The position numbers were made by a program, and so were the translations under genes. A stretch of 64,000 nucleotides of DNA from Muribaculaceae bacterium (GTDB lineage: Bacteria; Bacteroidota; Bacteroidia; Bacteroidales; Muribaculaceae), in assembly GCA_023665425.1 (NCBI GenBank), contig JAMPDX010000003.1, forward strand, positions 1-64,000. The letters run 5' to 3'. The notes under the pieces are model-generated. The model made no database searches. It had not been told where the DNA came from and saw only the letters and a list, made by a program, of their open reading frames with translations. Shown here in pieces: positions 34,937-44,636 of this stretch. Every line of letters begins with the position of its first letter. Within the stretch, counting starts at the first letter, position 1.

Positions 34937-35374
34937 TTATTTGTGTGAATTTGATTTTTGGTTAAGTGAATTTGTATATGCCGGATGTGAATTTGCACTG
35001 TCGGATTGGTTCTCAACCATTAGTTGCTCCATTTTTAATATTGCATTATGCACATCATTGCGGGTCACCGGTTTCAAGGCCGAATATACAACTTTCAGAT
35101 TATTTGCCTTGGCTATTAATTCGGAGTCTTCGGTAAACAAAACAATGGAATTGTCCACACCCAAACGAGACATTTCGTTGGTGCTAATTCCATCGGAAAG
35201 ATGCCCCCCGCTGATAATGAAATCCGGGTGTGACTCTTGGAGTATGCGCTCCATATCCATTATATTGTCGGCCTTGGCCACAAGCCTATAGCTCGGCCTT
35301 AAGTCCGAAATTGTCTTCTGTAGATAGAGAGATGTAAGATATTCATCCTCAAATAGGGCATAACTCAAATTCAT
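34937..35374 (-). CDS. Degenerate response-regulator receiver protein (no output domain)
   Basis: A 145-residue single receiver-like domain. The acidic pair is kept (LFEDEY, residues about 8-11), as are the helix-4 region and the conserved Lys (SALKPVTRNDV). The phospho-acceptor Asp expected in the motif DLxFLDIxLxDG is replaced: the segment reads PDFIISGGHLSDG. It therefore cannot be phosphorylated in the usual way. The tail is Asn/Ser-rich. It lies between the LytTR regulator and the giant secreted protein on the same strand, and may act as a protein-interaction module. Confidence 0.75.
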   Translation of the reverse strand: MNLSYALFEDEYLTSLYLQKTISDLRPSYRLVAKADNIMDMERILQESHPDFIISGGHLSDGISTNEMSRLGVDNSIVLFTEDSELIAKANNLKVVYSALKPVTRNDVHNAILKMEQLMVENQSDSANSHPAYTNSLNQKSNSHK

Positions 35375-35497
35375 ATCTATAAGTGTCTGTTTTTACAGAT
35401 GCGAATTTAAATCCAAGATACCCGTTAAACAACAATTAACAAGTGAATATGCGATTTTTAGTAGTTGAATGTGGCTATTGAAAAGGTGAATTTGCAG

Positions 35498-36259
35498 TTA
35501 ACGACCCAGCCATTTCAAGAAACCTTCGCGGTTGGCTGATGATACATATACATCTTCTTTCAGATTGCCGGCTTTAATCTTGACATGGAGTCTTTGACGG
35601 AAAAATTTACTTACAGAAGCAATTGCATCAATTGATACAATTACACCGCGTGTGAGCCGATTGAATTTATCCTGCGGCAAAAGCTCTGACAGCTCTGAGA
35701 GATTCGTAATGTTAATCATGCGTTTTGAGCCGTCGTTTAAGAAAGCAAAGATATAGTTGTCCTCACTTTTGAAAAATGCAACATCCGACAGATTAATATA
35801 ATTGTAACGGTCGCCGGTTACGGTAAGGATGCGCGTTGTCGGCTTCTTCTCTATCTCGGATATGATTGAATTGATTTCAATTTTGTTGGCAGAGCCTTTG
35901 CTATAAATAAATTCAAATTTGTCTAAGGCGTGCGACAATTCTTTCTCATCGATAGGCTTTAACAGGTAATCCACACCGTTTACCTTAAAGGCTCTGATAG
36001 CATACTCATCGTATGCTGTGGTAAATATAATGGGTATAGTTAAAGGTAAGGAATCGAAAATAGCCCAACATTTGCCGTCGTCAAGCTCAATATCCATAAA
36101 TACCAAATCTATATTATCATCTTTTCGCAGACAATCAATTGTATTTTTTACAGAAGTAGATGTAAAGGCGAGTTCGAAATCATGGCGTAACTTGGATACC
36201 ATATTTTTAAGATTTTCAGTGGCATACAAGCTGTCTTCTACTATTGCATATCGTATCAT
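35498..36259 (-). CDS. LytTR-family response regulator
   Basis: A 253-residue protein with a canonical receiver (acidic pair in IVEDS, phospho-Asp in LVFMDIELDDG, Thr in FTTAYDEYA, Lys in LLKPIDEKEL) and a C-terminal LytTR DNA-binding domain (about 145-253: YINLSDVAFFKSEDNYIFAFL, RLTRGVIVSIDAI). It is the likely partner of the LytS-like kinase 33 bp upstream. Its target genes may include the receiver and secreted protein genes downstream on the same strand. Confidence 0.9.
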   Translation of the reverse strand: MIRYAIVEDSLYATENLKNMVSKLRHDFELAFTSTSVKNTIDCLRKDDNIDLVFMDIELDDGKCWAIFDSLPLTIPIIFTTAYDEYAIRAFKVNGVDYLLKPIDEKELSHALDKFEFIYSKGSANKIEINSIISEIEKKPTTRILTVTGDRYNYINLSDVAFFKSEDNYIFAFLNDGSKRMINITNLSELSELLPQDKFNRLTRGVIVSIDAIASVSKFFRQRLHVKIKAGNLKEDVYVSSANREGFLKWLGR

Positions 36260-36294
36260 ATATGAATGGAATTAATTTTTTATTAAACAAGCAA

Positions 36295-37293
36295 TTAAAG
36301 ATATGGCAAATGTACAATGTAAGCGGTGTCTGTCTTTTGCTTTGAGATCGTTTTGCCATGTAAATTATATAGTTTGGTCAAATATGTTAACCCAACACCG
36401 CTGCCCGTTTCTCTGTCAGGCTTGATATTTTTAGGATGAAGCGGATTGGAGACGGTCAATCCGTCTTCTCCCATATCAATGCTCACTGTCATTGGGCTGT
36501 TTTTACTTATCACATTATGTTTGGTTACATTCTCGATAAGCAACTGCAGACTATATGGTATCATGTCGCGGCTCAAATATTTATCGGGATTATTGATTTC
36601 TATCTTGAAACAATCAAGATAAAGCATTTTCAACACCTCTACATAGGAATCGAGAAAGTCCAGTTCATCTTTAACGGAAACTATAGTATTGGCACGACGA
36701 GACATTATATATCGATACATACGCGACAATGAGAGCAGAAAGTCGCGAGATTTCTCTACATCAAGGTGAATTAACGAATACAAGATATTCAAGGAATTAA
36801 AGAGAAAATGCGGATTAAGCTGCGCTCGCAACACATCGTATTCAAGCTGGGCTGCCACCCTCTGCACCATTTGGTACATGCGTTCCTGCCTTTTGTAGTT
36901 GACAAGGAAAAAAGACGACTCGTTTATGAGGAATATCATGACATTTATAACATACGCCTGAAGCCATAATACTTCCCCGTCTTTGCCGAATATCTGACAG
37001 ATTAACAAAAAAATGCTATTGGTGATCAATGGAGCAAGGAATGACAGAGTTAAGTCCAATAACACTCTGTAAATCTTGTTTCTTCTCCATTTGATTCCAT
37101 AAACAATAGTTGTATTCAGTATAAACAGCATGAAAATCATCAGACCGTTTATAGCAAAGCCGATAATAAAGTCTGTGAAATTTTCGTATGCGAGCAGCTT
37201 GCCTGAGTACAGAACGTTAACCACTGCCTGATACCACAAATAGAATATCAGTACACCCAGCAGATACAGGAAACAAAATTTTCTTTTACTCAT
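36295..37293 (-). CDS. LytS-type sensor histidine kinase
   Basis: 332 residues from ATG 37293 (an upstream in-frame TTG would add four). Four hydrophobic helices (about 5-25, 40-62, 78-100 and 110-130) are followed by a cytoplasmic His_kinase domain: LRAQLNPHFLFNSLNIL with the phospho-His, the N box LLIENVTKHNV and the glycine box GSGVGLTYLTKLY. There is no periplasmic sensor domain, so it probably senses a membrane signal. It pairs with the LytTR regulator. Confidence 0.9.
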   Translation of the reverse strand: MSKRKFCFLYLLGVLIFYLWYQAVVNVLYSGKLLAYENFTDFIIGFAINGLMIFMLFILNTTIVYGIKWRRNKIYRVLLDLTLSFLAPLITNSIFLLICQIFGKDGEVLWLQAYVINVMIFLINESSFFLVNYKRQERMYQMVQRVAAQLEYDVLRAQLNPHFLFNSLNILYSLIHLDVEKSRDFLLSLSRMYRYIMSRRANTIVSVKDELDFLDSYVEVLKMLYLDCFKIEINNPDKYLSRDMIPYSLQLLIENVTKHNVISKNSPMTVSIDMGEDGLTVSNPLHPKNIKPDRETGSGVGLTYLTKLYNLHGKTISKQKTDTAYIVHLPYL

Positions 37294-37335
37294 AAGGGCT
37301 GGCAAGCCGGTATAAATTCATATTAGGCTTAATTA

Positions 37336-38565
37336 TTATCTCTGCGCATTTATAAATTCTGTGATTAGGTCCAGAGCTTCGGGGGCGATGGTCGTGCTGA
37401 TTGTTGAGTATTCAGTGGCCATACCTGTTACAGATGGCTGCAACAGGTGATTGAGGCCGTCCATTACAACAATCTTGCAATCGGGGTTTACATCGAGAAG
37501 TTGATGCATAACCGGCTCATTGATAGCCGGTCGCACTTGAGTGTCATTCGCGCCATAGATTATCAGCATCGGCAGGCCTTTGACTTTTGAGATAACAGTG
37601 GCAGGGTCAAAATCCAGGAAAAATCGCATCCACTTACCTGCTTGGGTGGCAGCTTGATTCAATAACATTTGCCTTTCTTCCTCTGTGGCATTAGGGTATG
37701 TGGTGTGCAACTGGTCAACAAGAATTTCCTTTCCGTTCAAGGCAGGAGCACCGACTGTTATTATGAAATTGGGCCCCAATGTCGGTTCATCTGTTGCGGC
37801 TGTCATAAAGGCAATCGTGCCACCCTCGCTGTGTCCATAAACTCCGATATTTGTATAGCCTTCGTTTCGCAGAAAACGAATTGCACCTTCGGCATCTTTG
37901 GCCAAATCTGATGTAGTGGCATTGTCGGGATTCCCTACGGAGCCTCCGACACCTCTGTCATCATACCTCAAGGAGGCGATACCATTATTTGCCAGCCAGT
38001 CGGCTATTACTGCAAATGGCTTGTGGTCAAAAAGTTCTTCATCTCTGTTTTGTGAGCCGGACCCGGTAACCATGATAATTACAGGAGTAGAGTTGGGGGC
38101 TTTGCGAGGCAACGTAAGGGTGCCGGCAAGAGTGACACCCTTCTCCAGACTCTGGAATCTCACTTCGCGAGTATCATAGTCGAATGGCGGGTGTGGTGTC
38201 TGAGGCCTGTCCCTTAACAGTTGACCCCTCTCCAATGTTAAAGGCAAATTAAAGCCCATTTGTGAAAAGGTTCCAATAAGCTTGTCTTCCCGCGCACCTG
38301 CGCTATAATTCACTCCCAATTGTGGTATATGCAGTGCGATAGAGTCAGCTGAGATGAATGCAAGTTCAGCGGGGATACCTTTTGCATTCTGGTCAGGACT
38401 GTCAAGAGTGACTACCGGGGGCTCATCATCACTTATGTGCAACACAAGAGACAATTGTTGTTGGCCAACTTTGAGTATCCCATGCCAAACTCCGGCAAGT
38501 GGGACGCCGGCGTTTGCAGACATCCCAAACAATACGAGCAGTGCGAGGATTGAAATTTTACGCAT
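37336..38565 (-). CDS. Secreted alpha/beta hydrolase (serine peptidase S33/S9-like)
   Basis: A 409-residue protein with a signal peptide (residues 1-19, MSANA). A beta-rich N-terminal domain (about 22-125) resembles those in front of Bacteroidetes secreted hydrolases. The hydrolase domain (about 130-405) has oxyanion region VTGSGSQNRDEE, nucleophile elbow GHSEGGT, acidic residue in YGANDTQV and catalytic His in GLNHLLQ. The substrate (ester or peptide) is unknown. It lies 35 bp after nqrF with no visible terminator, so read-through from the nqr operon is possible. Confidence 0.85.
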   Translation of the reverse strand: MRKISILALLVLFGMSANAGVPLAGVWHGILKVGQQQLSLVLHISDDEPPVVTLDSPDQNAKGIPAELAFISADSIALHIPQLGVNYSAGAREDKLIGTFSQMGFNLPLTLERGQLLRDRPQTPHPPFDYDTREVRFQSLEKGVTLAGTLTLPRKAPNSTPVIIMVTGSGSQNRDEELFDHKPFAVIADWLANNGIASLRYDDRGVGGSVGNPDNATTSDLAKDAEGAIRFLRNEGYTNIGVYGHSEGGTIAFMTAATDEPTLGPNFIITVGAPALNGKEILVDQLHTTYPNATEEERQMLLNQAATQAGKWMRFFLDFDPATVISKVKGLPMLIIYGANDTQVRPAINEPVMHQLLDVNPDCKIVVMDGLNHLLQPSVTGMATEYSTISTTIAPEALDLITEFINAQR

Positions 38566-38600
38566 AATGGGCCTTTAAAAGAGAGTTAATGGCTTGTCTA

Positions 38601-39899
38601 TTAACCACCAAAGTTGTCGTAGTGGATGCTTTCAGGCTCGACACCTAAGGAATATAGCATCTTGTTTACGGCATTGCTCATGGGGCCGGGGCCACACATA
38701 TAGTATTCGATATCTTCGGGAGCCTCGTGGTCTTTGAGATATGTATCATACATCACCTGATGTACGAAGCCGGGTGTGTATTTCACCCCGGCAGCATCGG
38801 CAGCCGGGTCGGGACGGTCGAGCGCCAAGTGGAAGTGGAAGTTGGGATACTCTTTCTCCAGCTCAAGGAAGTCATTTAGATAGAAGACTTCGTTCAGGGC
38901 ACGTGCGCCATAGAAGTAGTGCATCTCGCGGTCGCGGGTGTTGAGGGTCTTGAGCATGTGCATAATCTGGCTGCGCAGAGGAGCCATACCGGCACCGCCA
39001 CCCACCCAAATCATCTCTGCTTTTGAGTCAAAATTGGGATGGAAGTCGCCGTATGGGCCACTCATTAATACCTTGTCGCCCGGCTTGAGGGTGAAGATAT
39101 ATGAGGACGCAATACCTGGAGACACCGGCTGGAAGCCCACTTGAGGCTTGGGTTTGAACGGAGGAGTGGCGATACGCACTGTGAGCATAAAGCGGTCACC
39201 TTCTGCCGGATAGTTAGCCATTGAATATGCACGGACAGTAGCTTCCTTGTTAACACACTTCAAGCTGAAAAGCCCGAATTTTTCCCATGCTGGCAGATAT
39301 TCGTCGCCTATGAGAGACTTGTCGATGTCCTTATCATAATCCATGGAATATTCGGGGATCCGTATCTGTGCATAAGAGCCGGGGATAAAGTTCATGTGCT
39401 CACCTTCGGGCAGCTTGACGATAAATTCCTTGATGAATGTTGCGACATTGCGGTTGCTGATCACTTCACACTCATACTCTTTGACATCGAGTGCTGCTGC
39501 GGGTATGCGGATGTCCATGTCACTCTTCACTTTCACCTGACAACCGAGACGCCAGTTATCTTTTATCTGTTTGCGAGTGAAGTGCACAGCCTCTGTGGGT
39601 AACATCTCACCACCGCCGGAGTCTACCTGCACACAGCATTGGCCACAGCTGCCCTTACCGCCACAAGCGCTTGAGAGATGCACCCCAGCGTTTGCAAGGG
39701 TAGTAAGCAGCGAGCTGCCGGAGTCAACGTCGAGCTCCTTGGTGCCACGATTGATGTCTATCTTAACCTTGCCGGTAGCAACAAGAAATCGGCGTGCTAT
39801 GATGAGTATGGCCACAAGCACAAGTGTAAGGGCGGCAAAGAAGCCGGCCGCAATACCCACGTTTGACCATATAATCTGAGTCAATATACTGTATTCCAT
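38601..39899 (-). CDS. nqrF: Na+-translocating NADH:quinone reductase subunit F
   Basis: A 432-residue electron-entry subunit. One N-terminal helix (about 12-35) anchors it. The [2Fe-2S] ferredoxin domain has Cys79, Cys85, Cys88 and Cys120. The FAD domain shows RAYSMANYPAEG, and the NADH domain GGGAGMAPLRSQI and MCGPGPM. It ends with the conserved IHYDNFGG. It oxidises NADH and passes electrons to the Na+-pumping subunits. Confidence 0.96.
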   Translation of the reverse strand: MEYSILTQIIWSNVGIAAGFFAALTLVLVAILIIARRFLVATGKVKIDINRGTKELDVDSGSSLLTTLANAGVHLSSACGGKGSCGQCCVQVDSGGGEMLPTEAVHFTRKQIKDNWRLGCQVKVKSDMDIRIPAAALDVKEYECEVISNRNVATFIKEFIVKLPEGEHMNFIPGSYAQIRIPEYSMDYDKDIDKSLIGDEYLPAWEKFGLFSLKCVNKEATVRAYSMANYPAEGDRFMLTVRIATPPFKPKPQVGFQPVSPGIASSYIFTLKPGDKVLMSGPYGDFHPNFDSKAEMIWVGGGAGMAPLRSQIMHMLKTLNTRDREMHYFYGARALNEVFYLNDFLELEKEYPNFHFHLALDRPDPAADAAGVKYTPGFVHQVMYDTYLKDHEAPEDIEYYMCGPGPMSNAVNKMLYSLGVEPESIHYDNFGG

Positions 39900-39905
39900 A
39901 GTCTA

Positions 39906-40520
39906 TCAGAGTTTTATACCGAGGAAGCTCATGAAAGCTATGCCCATGAGTCCTGTAACAATGAATGTTATGCCGATACCACGCAGTGGTTTGGGAATGG
40001 CGTTATAACTGAGGCGCTCGCGAATGGCTGCGATACAAGTTATGGCAAGCAGCCAGCCGATACCCGAGCCGGCACCATACACGGTAGCTGTCCATGCATT
40101 GCTGAAGTCGCGCTGCTGCATAAATAGAACAGCTCCAAGGATAGCACAGTTCACAGCGATAAGGGGCAGGAAGATACCCAACGAATTATACAGGCTCGGC
40201 GAGTATTTCTCTATCACCATCTCTAACAGCTGTACCAGCGAGGCGATAACGGCGATGAATATTATCAGCGACAGGAAACTAAGGTCAAGAGCCTTATAGT
40301 CTGCACCAAGCCACTCCATGGCTCCGGGCTGCAACACGTATGTGTTGAGGCACCATGTCACAGGCAATGCTATGATGAGCACAAAGCTCACTGCGATTCC
40401 CAAGCCAAATGCAGTCTTCACATTCTTGCTCACTGCAAGGAAGGAACACATGCCCAGGAAGTAAGCAAATATCATGTTGTCGATGAAAATCGACTTTATG
40501 AACAGATTTAGATTTTCCAT
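39906..40520 (-). CDS. nqrE: Na+-NQR subunit E
   Basis: A 204-residue integral membrane subunit with six helices. LFIKSIFIDNMIFAYFLGMCSFLAVSK near the start carries the Cys that helps bind the intramembrane iron centre with NqrD, and VNCAILGAVLFMQQRDF carries the second. The 6-bp gap to nqrF shows tight coupling. Confidence 0.94.
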   Translation of the reverse strand: MENLNLFIKSIFIDNMIFAYFLGMCSFLAVSKNVKTAFGLGIAVSFVLIIALPVTWCLNTYVLQPGAMEWLGADYKALDLSFLSLIIFIAVIASLVQLLEMVIEKYSPSLYNSLGIFLPLIAVNCAILGAVLFMQQRDFSNAWTATVYGAGSGIGWLLAITCIAAIRERLSYNAIPKPLRGIGITFIVTGLMGIAFMSFLGIKL

Positions 40521-40543
40521 AACTTAAGCGATTTTCAAGGTGA

Positions 40544-41164
40544 CTAATCTTCTTGCAATTCTTTGTTATATGAACGATGCACCCATATAATGCACCCCAC
40601 AATGATAAGAGCCATGGGTGGGAGTATCATGAGTCCATTGTTCATATATCCAGCATCATACCATGATTGAGGTACAACCTGATAGCCCCAAATTGTGCCG
40701 GAGCCGAAGAGTTCGCGGCAGAAGGCTACTATAACCAATATGATGCCATAGCCGATACCGTTGCCAACACCGTCGAGGAATGAGGGCCACGGGCGGTTGC
40801 TAAGCGCGAATGCCTCCAAGCGCCCCATTAAGATACAGTTGGTAATAATCAGACCAATAAACACAGAGAGCTGCTTGCTAACATCATAAGCAAATGCCTT
40901 GAGTATCTGGTCTACTATCACAACTAAGGCAGCTACAACCACCAGCTGCACTATGATACGTATGGAGGATGGGATAGTCTTACGCATGAAGGAGATGATT
41001 ACGTTGGCCAAGGCCAGCACGGCAATAACGGAGATAGTCATGACGACAGCCGGCTCGAGCTTGGCAGTGACAGCCAGCGCTGAGCAGATGCCTAACACCT
41101 GGACAATCACCGGGTTCTCCTTGGAGAACGGGTTGAAGAATACCGATAAATTTTTACTTGCCAT
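40544..41164 (-). CDS. nqrD: Na+-NQR subunit D
   Basis: A 206-residue six-helix membrane subunit, inverted homologue of NqrE. NPVIVQVLGICSALAVTAKLEPA and IGLIITNCILMGRLEAFAL carry the paired Cys ligands for the membrane iron centre. It lies between nqrC and nqrE with short gaps. Confidence 0.94.
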   Translation of the reverse strand: MASKNLSVFFNPFSKENPVIVQVLGICSALAVTAKLEPAVVMTISVIAVLALANVIISFMRKTIPSSIRIIVQLVVVAALVVIVDQILKAFAYDVSKQLSVFIGLIITNCILMGRLEAFALSNRPWPSFLDGVGNGIGYGIILVIVAFCRELFGSGTIWGYQVVPQSWYDAGYMNNGLMILPPMALIIVGCIIWVHRSYNKELQED

Positions 41165-41171
41165 AATCTAT

Positions 41172-41885
41172 TTATTTGTCCAGTTTTTTGAGATATTCAG
41201 TATAGGGAGCCAGGCTTGCGCGGAGCATTGCATCCACACCCTGCGAGGTGATGGTGCCACCACTCACGCCATTGACGTACGAGCCCTCCTTGGGCTCCTG
41301 TCCCGGCTTGCACACCTTCACGCTCAGGAATTTTCCCCTGTCGGAGAAGATGTCCTTCCCTTGAAATTGGTTGCTGAAGGCCGGTTTTTCAATTTCTGCC
41401 CCAAGACCGGGAGTCTCACCTTGATGAGCAAAGTAAGCGCCATAGATGGTATCGCCATTTTTATCGAAGGCTATATAGCCCCAGATAGGGCCCCATAGTC
41501 CGGCTCCATATACCGGCACCACATACTTGAGACCGGCATCGGTGAGACATTCAAACACGGGGAGTTTGCGCTTATCCTGAGGTTGCTTTATCTCATTGCT
41601 CATATTCATACAAGCTTCGAAGGCGGCATCGGCATTATCATTCACGACATTGCCATGATAGTCTACAATATAGGCCTTCTTCACATGTGTATCAAACAGA
41701 GTTGAGACATCCTTGCCGTCGCTGCTGATGAGGGCTGCGCGGAGTATTTGGGATTTAGTATCATTAGCTGCGTTCTCTTCCTGTTGGGGGTGAAGACTTT
41801 GATAGACTACCGAAAGTACTATACCCACCACGAGCACAAGAGCTACAGCATATATAAGTGCGTATATATTGCTTTGCTTTTTCAT
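41172..41885 (-). CDS. nqrC: Na+-NQR subunit C (covalent FMN)
   Basis: About 237 residues from ATG 41885 (an in-frame GTG two codons earlier is possible). One N-terminal helix precedes a periplasmic FMN domain. The flavinylation motif reads NGVSGGTITS with the acceptor Thr at about 211. The usual Asp at the first position of the ApbE-recognised motif is Asn here and the SGAT Ala is Gly, a modest variant. QGETPGLGAEI and WGYIAF are family blocks. Confidence 0.94.
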   Translation of the reverse strand: MKKQSNIYALIYAVALVLVVGIVLSVVYQSLHPQQEENAANDTKSQILRAALISSDGKDVSTLFDTHVKKAYIVDYHGNVVNDNADAAFEACMNMSNEIKQPQDKRKLPVFECLTDAGLKYVVPVYGAGLWGPIWGYIAFDKNGDTIYGAYFAHQGETPGLGAEIEKPAFSNQFQGKDIFSDRGKFLSVKVCKPGQEPKEGSYVNGVSGGTITSQGVDAMLRASLAPYTEYLKKLDK

Positions 41886-41900
41886 AATCACAAAAATTAA

Positions 41901-43091
41901 TTATTTGACAGCAATGCGTTTGGCACGCGCGCGTATATTGGACCTCACTACGCACCAGTCTATGAGCGATGCAAAACTATTCATGAGCAAGACTGCCAGC
42001 ATGGCGCCCTCAGGATAGCCCGGGTTATAACAACGTATTATGATGGCGAGGGCGCCTGTCAGGAAGCCGTATATATACTTACCGGCCTCGGTGCGACACG
42101 CGGTGACCGGGTCGGTTGCCATAAAGACGATGGCAAAGGCGAAGCCGCCGAGACAGAGTTGCTGCCATGGGTCAAGATATGTGGCAGGGAACAAGGGGGA
42201 TGCATAGGCGTTTGCAATCACTGACATCACAAGGCCACCCACAATGCCGCTGAGCATAATCTTCCATGATGCCATGCCGGTGCACAGCAGGATAACAGCT
42301 CCTATGATGACACACAGGGTTGATGTCTCGCCCCATGAGCCGGGAATAAAGCCAAAGAAGCTGTCCATGAAGGAAATCGGGTCACCCACTACATTAGTGA
42401 TATGGACCTGAGTCGGGTCGGCTGCCGAGGCCAGCTGGCCAAGGGGTGTAGCGCCGCTGAAGCCATTCACGGCAGTGTCTGAGCCCAAGGATACAAATAC
42501 TTTGTCACCACTCATCTTTGACGGATAAGCGAAGAAGAGGAAAGCGCGCGCCATGAGTGCCACATTAAATATATTGTAGCCGGTGCCACCGAAGACCTCT
42601 TTCACAAAAATCACGGAGAAGGCGGTAGCAACAGCAAGCATCCATAGGGGGGTGTCAATAGGGCAAATCATAGGTATGAGAATACCGGACACCAGAAAGC
42701 CCTCTTGTATCTCATGCCCTCGAATTTGGGCCACTATAAATTCTATGCCGAGGCCCACAAAGTAGACCACCACAATCTGAGGCAGGGCTCGGAGCAGGCC
42801 ATAAATAAACAGCCCAAGGATGGACGATGTGTCTGCACCGGTTGCCAAGGCATGTTGATAACCAATATTATACATACCGAACAGCACACATGGCAACAAT
42901 GCCAGCACAACTGTAATCATGGTGCGTTTTGAGTCATTGGAGTCATGGATATGCACACCCTTCTTGCTCGTCTCATTGGGAGTGTACAGGAAGGTGTAAA
43001 AGCCGTCAAACACCGAATGGAGCTTCGAGAATTTTCCACCCGGTTCAAACTGCGGCTTTATCTTGTCTAATTGACGTTTCAGTAGTTTCAC
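41901..43091 (-). CDS. nqrB: Na+-NQR subunit B (covalent FMN, Na+ channel)
   Basis: A 396-residue membrane subunit with about ten helices. FEPGGKFSKLHSVFDGFYTFLYTP is the NqrB start (quoted in part by family knowledge), SGAT at 212-215 carries the FMN-linked Thr215, and FAFAIVFMATDPVTACRTEAGKYIYGF is the conserved core. The start codon appears to be GTG at 43091; no ATG lies upstream or near in frame, and the residues after GTG match the family start. Confidence 0.93.
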   Translation of the reverse strand: MKLLKRQLDKIKPQFEPGGKFSKLHSVFDGFYTFLYTPNETSKKGVHIHDSNDSKRTMITVVLALLPCVLFGMYNIGYQHALATGADTSSILGLFIYGLLRALPQIVVVYFVGLGIEFIVAQIRGHEIQEGFLVSGILIPMICPIDTPLWMLAVATAFSVIFVKEVFGGTGYNIFNVALMARAFLFFAYPSKMSGDKVFVSLGSDTAVNGFSGATPLGQLASAADPTQVHITNVVGDPISFMDSFFGFIPGSWGETSTLCVIIGAVILLCTGMASWKIMLSGIVGGLVMSVIANAYASPLFPATYLDPWQQLCLGGFAFAIVFMATDPVTACRTEAGKYIYGFLTGALAIIIRCYNPGYPEGAMLAVLLMNSFASLIDWCVVRSNIRARAKRIAVK

Positions 43092-43149
43092 TCGTTTATA
43101 GTAGTTTGGTGAAGAGGGATGATGTCATTCATCCCCCGTAAGTTGACTT

Positions 43150-44520
43150 TTAGGATAATTCTTCTCTGAGCTTGTCAAGACCCTCGCGCACTATTTGCTG
43201 CAATGGCTGTTTGGATGTATCGACAAATTCGGGCAATGCAAAGTCCTCAGGGGCAACTTCATATATACCGAGCTGCTCCATCTTCTCGATGTCGCCGGCT
43301 ATGATAGCCTTGAGCAAGAATTCGGGATAGATATCCATCGGAAAGACTTTGTCCATTTCGCCGGAGAGTATCATAGCTCTCTTGCCGCCGCGCAAACGGG
43401 CATCGTATTTATATTTGCCTTTGTTACCGAGCAGGGATGACAGGAAGGTATGTTTCACACTAAAATGCGACGGGCTCATAGTAGCCCATCCCATGAATTC
43501 ATCAGCCTGATCCCCCTCAGCAATAAGGGTCACCTGGCGGTATGGCCACCTCAGGAAGTCGGATGCGATATTCACCTTAACTCCGGTGAGCACATTACCG
43601 CTGATTACACGGATATGCCCCTTATCTGTTGGCATCTCGCCCTTGAGCAGGGAGTCGAGAGCAACACCTATGCGGGTATTAATGAAGTGGGGATTTATCG
43701 CCATATCTCCGCATACATTGACACAAGCAGTGGCATCCAAGCGGCGAGTGGCGAATAGCTTACCGATGCGAGCCACGGTACGAGAATCCACAGTCCATAC
43801 TACCTCCCCCCTATTCACGGGAGCGATCTTGGATATCTGCACACCCACGTTGCCGGCGGGATGCGGGCCGGAGAATTCATATACCTTGGCTACTTTGCTC
43901 GAAAGAGACATATCCTCAGACACACTCAGGAAAACATTACCGGATGTGAGCTTCGAGAGCACTTCGAGGCCTTTCTCGTGCATGGCATACATATCGTTGG
44001 TAAGCAACGGGGCTGCCAGAGGAGCGGAGTCAAACGCGGTGACAAATATATCGCGAGGCGCAATACTCGGGTCGGGCACTACATCAAAGGGGCGCTGACG
44101 CAGCATGGCAAACAGGCCGGATTCGCACAATATATCCAGAATAGTCTGCGGCTCATTAGTCTCGATAGAGTCACCTTCCGGGCCAAAAAGTAAATAGTCT
44201 TCATCTCTCGGCACACCGCCGGCCTTATCGGCCTGTACTGTGACAGCCATGATATGGCGGCGCTCACCGCGTCTCACCTCCTGTACAATACCACAGACCG
44301 GAGAGGTGAGTTTTACACGTTCGCTATCCTTGGATAATAACAACGGGCTGCCGACAAACACACGGTCTCCCGCTTTGACTACACTTTTCCACTTATGCCC
44401 CGGGAAATCATCGGGGGTAACACCAAATATATAGGACTCATTGTCGTCGGTAAAAGTATCGGCGGCTACACCTTGCATGGGGATATCAAGTCCCTTCTTT
44501 ATCTTAATAACATCTGCCAT
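43150..44520 (-). CDS. nqrA: Na+-NQR subunit A
   Basis: A 456-residue peripheral subunit and first gene of nqrABCDEF. IKIKKGLDIPMQGVA, FPGHKWKSVVKAGDRVFVGSPLL (biotinyl-lipoyl-like fold) and the C-terminal FPMDIYPEFLLKAIIAGDIEKMEQLGIYEVAPEDFAL region (in parts) are diagnostic. Its promoter lies 58 bp upstream. Confidence 0.95.
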   Translation of the reverse strand: MADVIKIKKGLDIPMQGVAADTFTDDNESYIFGVTPDDFPGHKWKSVVKAGDRVFVGSPLLLSKDSERVKLTSPVCGIVQEVRRGERRHIMAVTVQADKAGGVPRDEDYLLFGPEGDSIETNEPQTILDILCESGLFAMLRQRPFDVVPDPSIAPRDIFVTAFDSAPLAAPLLTNDMYAMHEKGLEVLSKLTSGNVFLSVSEDMSLSSKVAKVYEFSGPHPAGNVGVQISKIAPVNRGEVVWTVDSRTVARIGKLFATRRLDATACVNVCGDMAINPHFINTRIGVALDSLLKGEMPTDKGHIRVISGNVLTGVKVNIASDFLRWPYRQVTLIAEGDQADEFMGWATMSPSHFSVKHTFLSSLLGNKGKYKYDARLRGGKRAMILSGEMDKVFPMDIYPEFLLKAIIAGDIEKMEQLGIYEVAPEDFALPEFVDTSKQPLQQIVREGLDKLREELS

Positions 44521-44578
44521 AAGTAATTGGAATAATATTTCTTCGAAATATGGCGATTACATCACTCAAATAATTTCG

Positions 44579-44610
44579 CAAAATTACATTTTTTTAACAA
44601 CTCATGCAAA
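44579..44610 (-). promoter_or_regulatory. Promoter of the nqrABCDEF operon
   Basis: On the minus strand TTTG (44607-44610) and TAATTTTG (44579-44586) are 20 bp apart, with 58 bp to the nqrA ATG. Confidence 0.75.
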
Positions 44611-44636
44611 TAATTGTTCATGTTTCTTAACACAAT

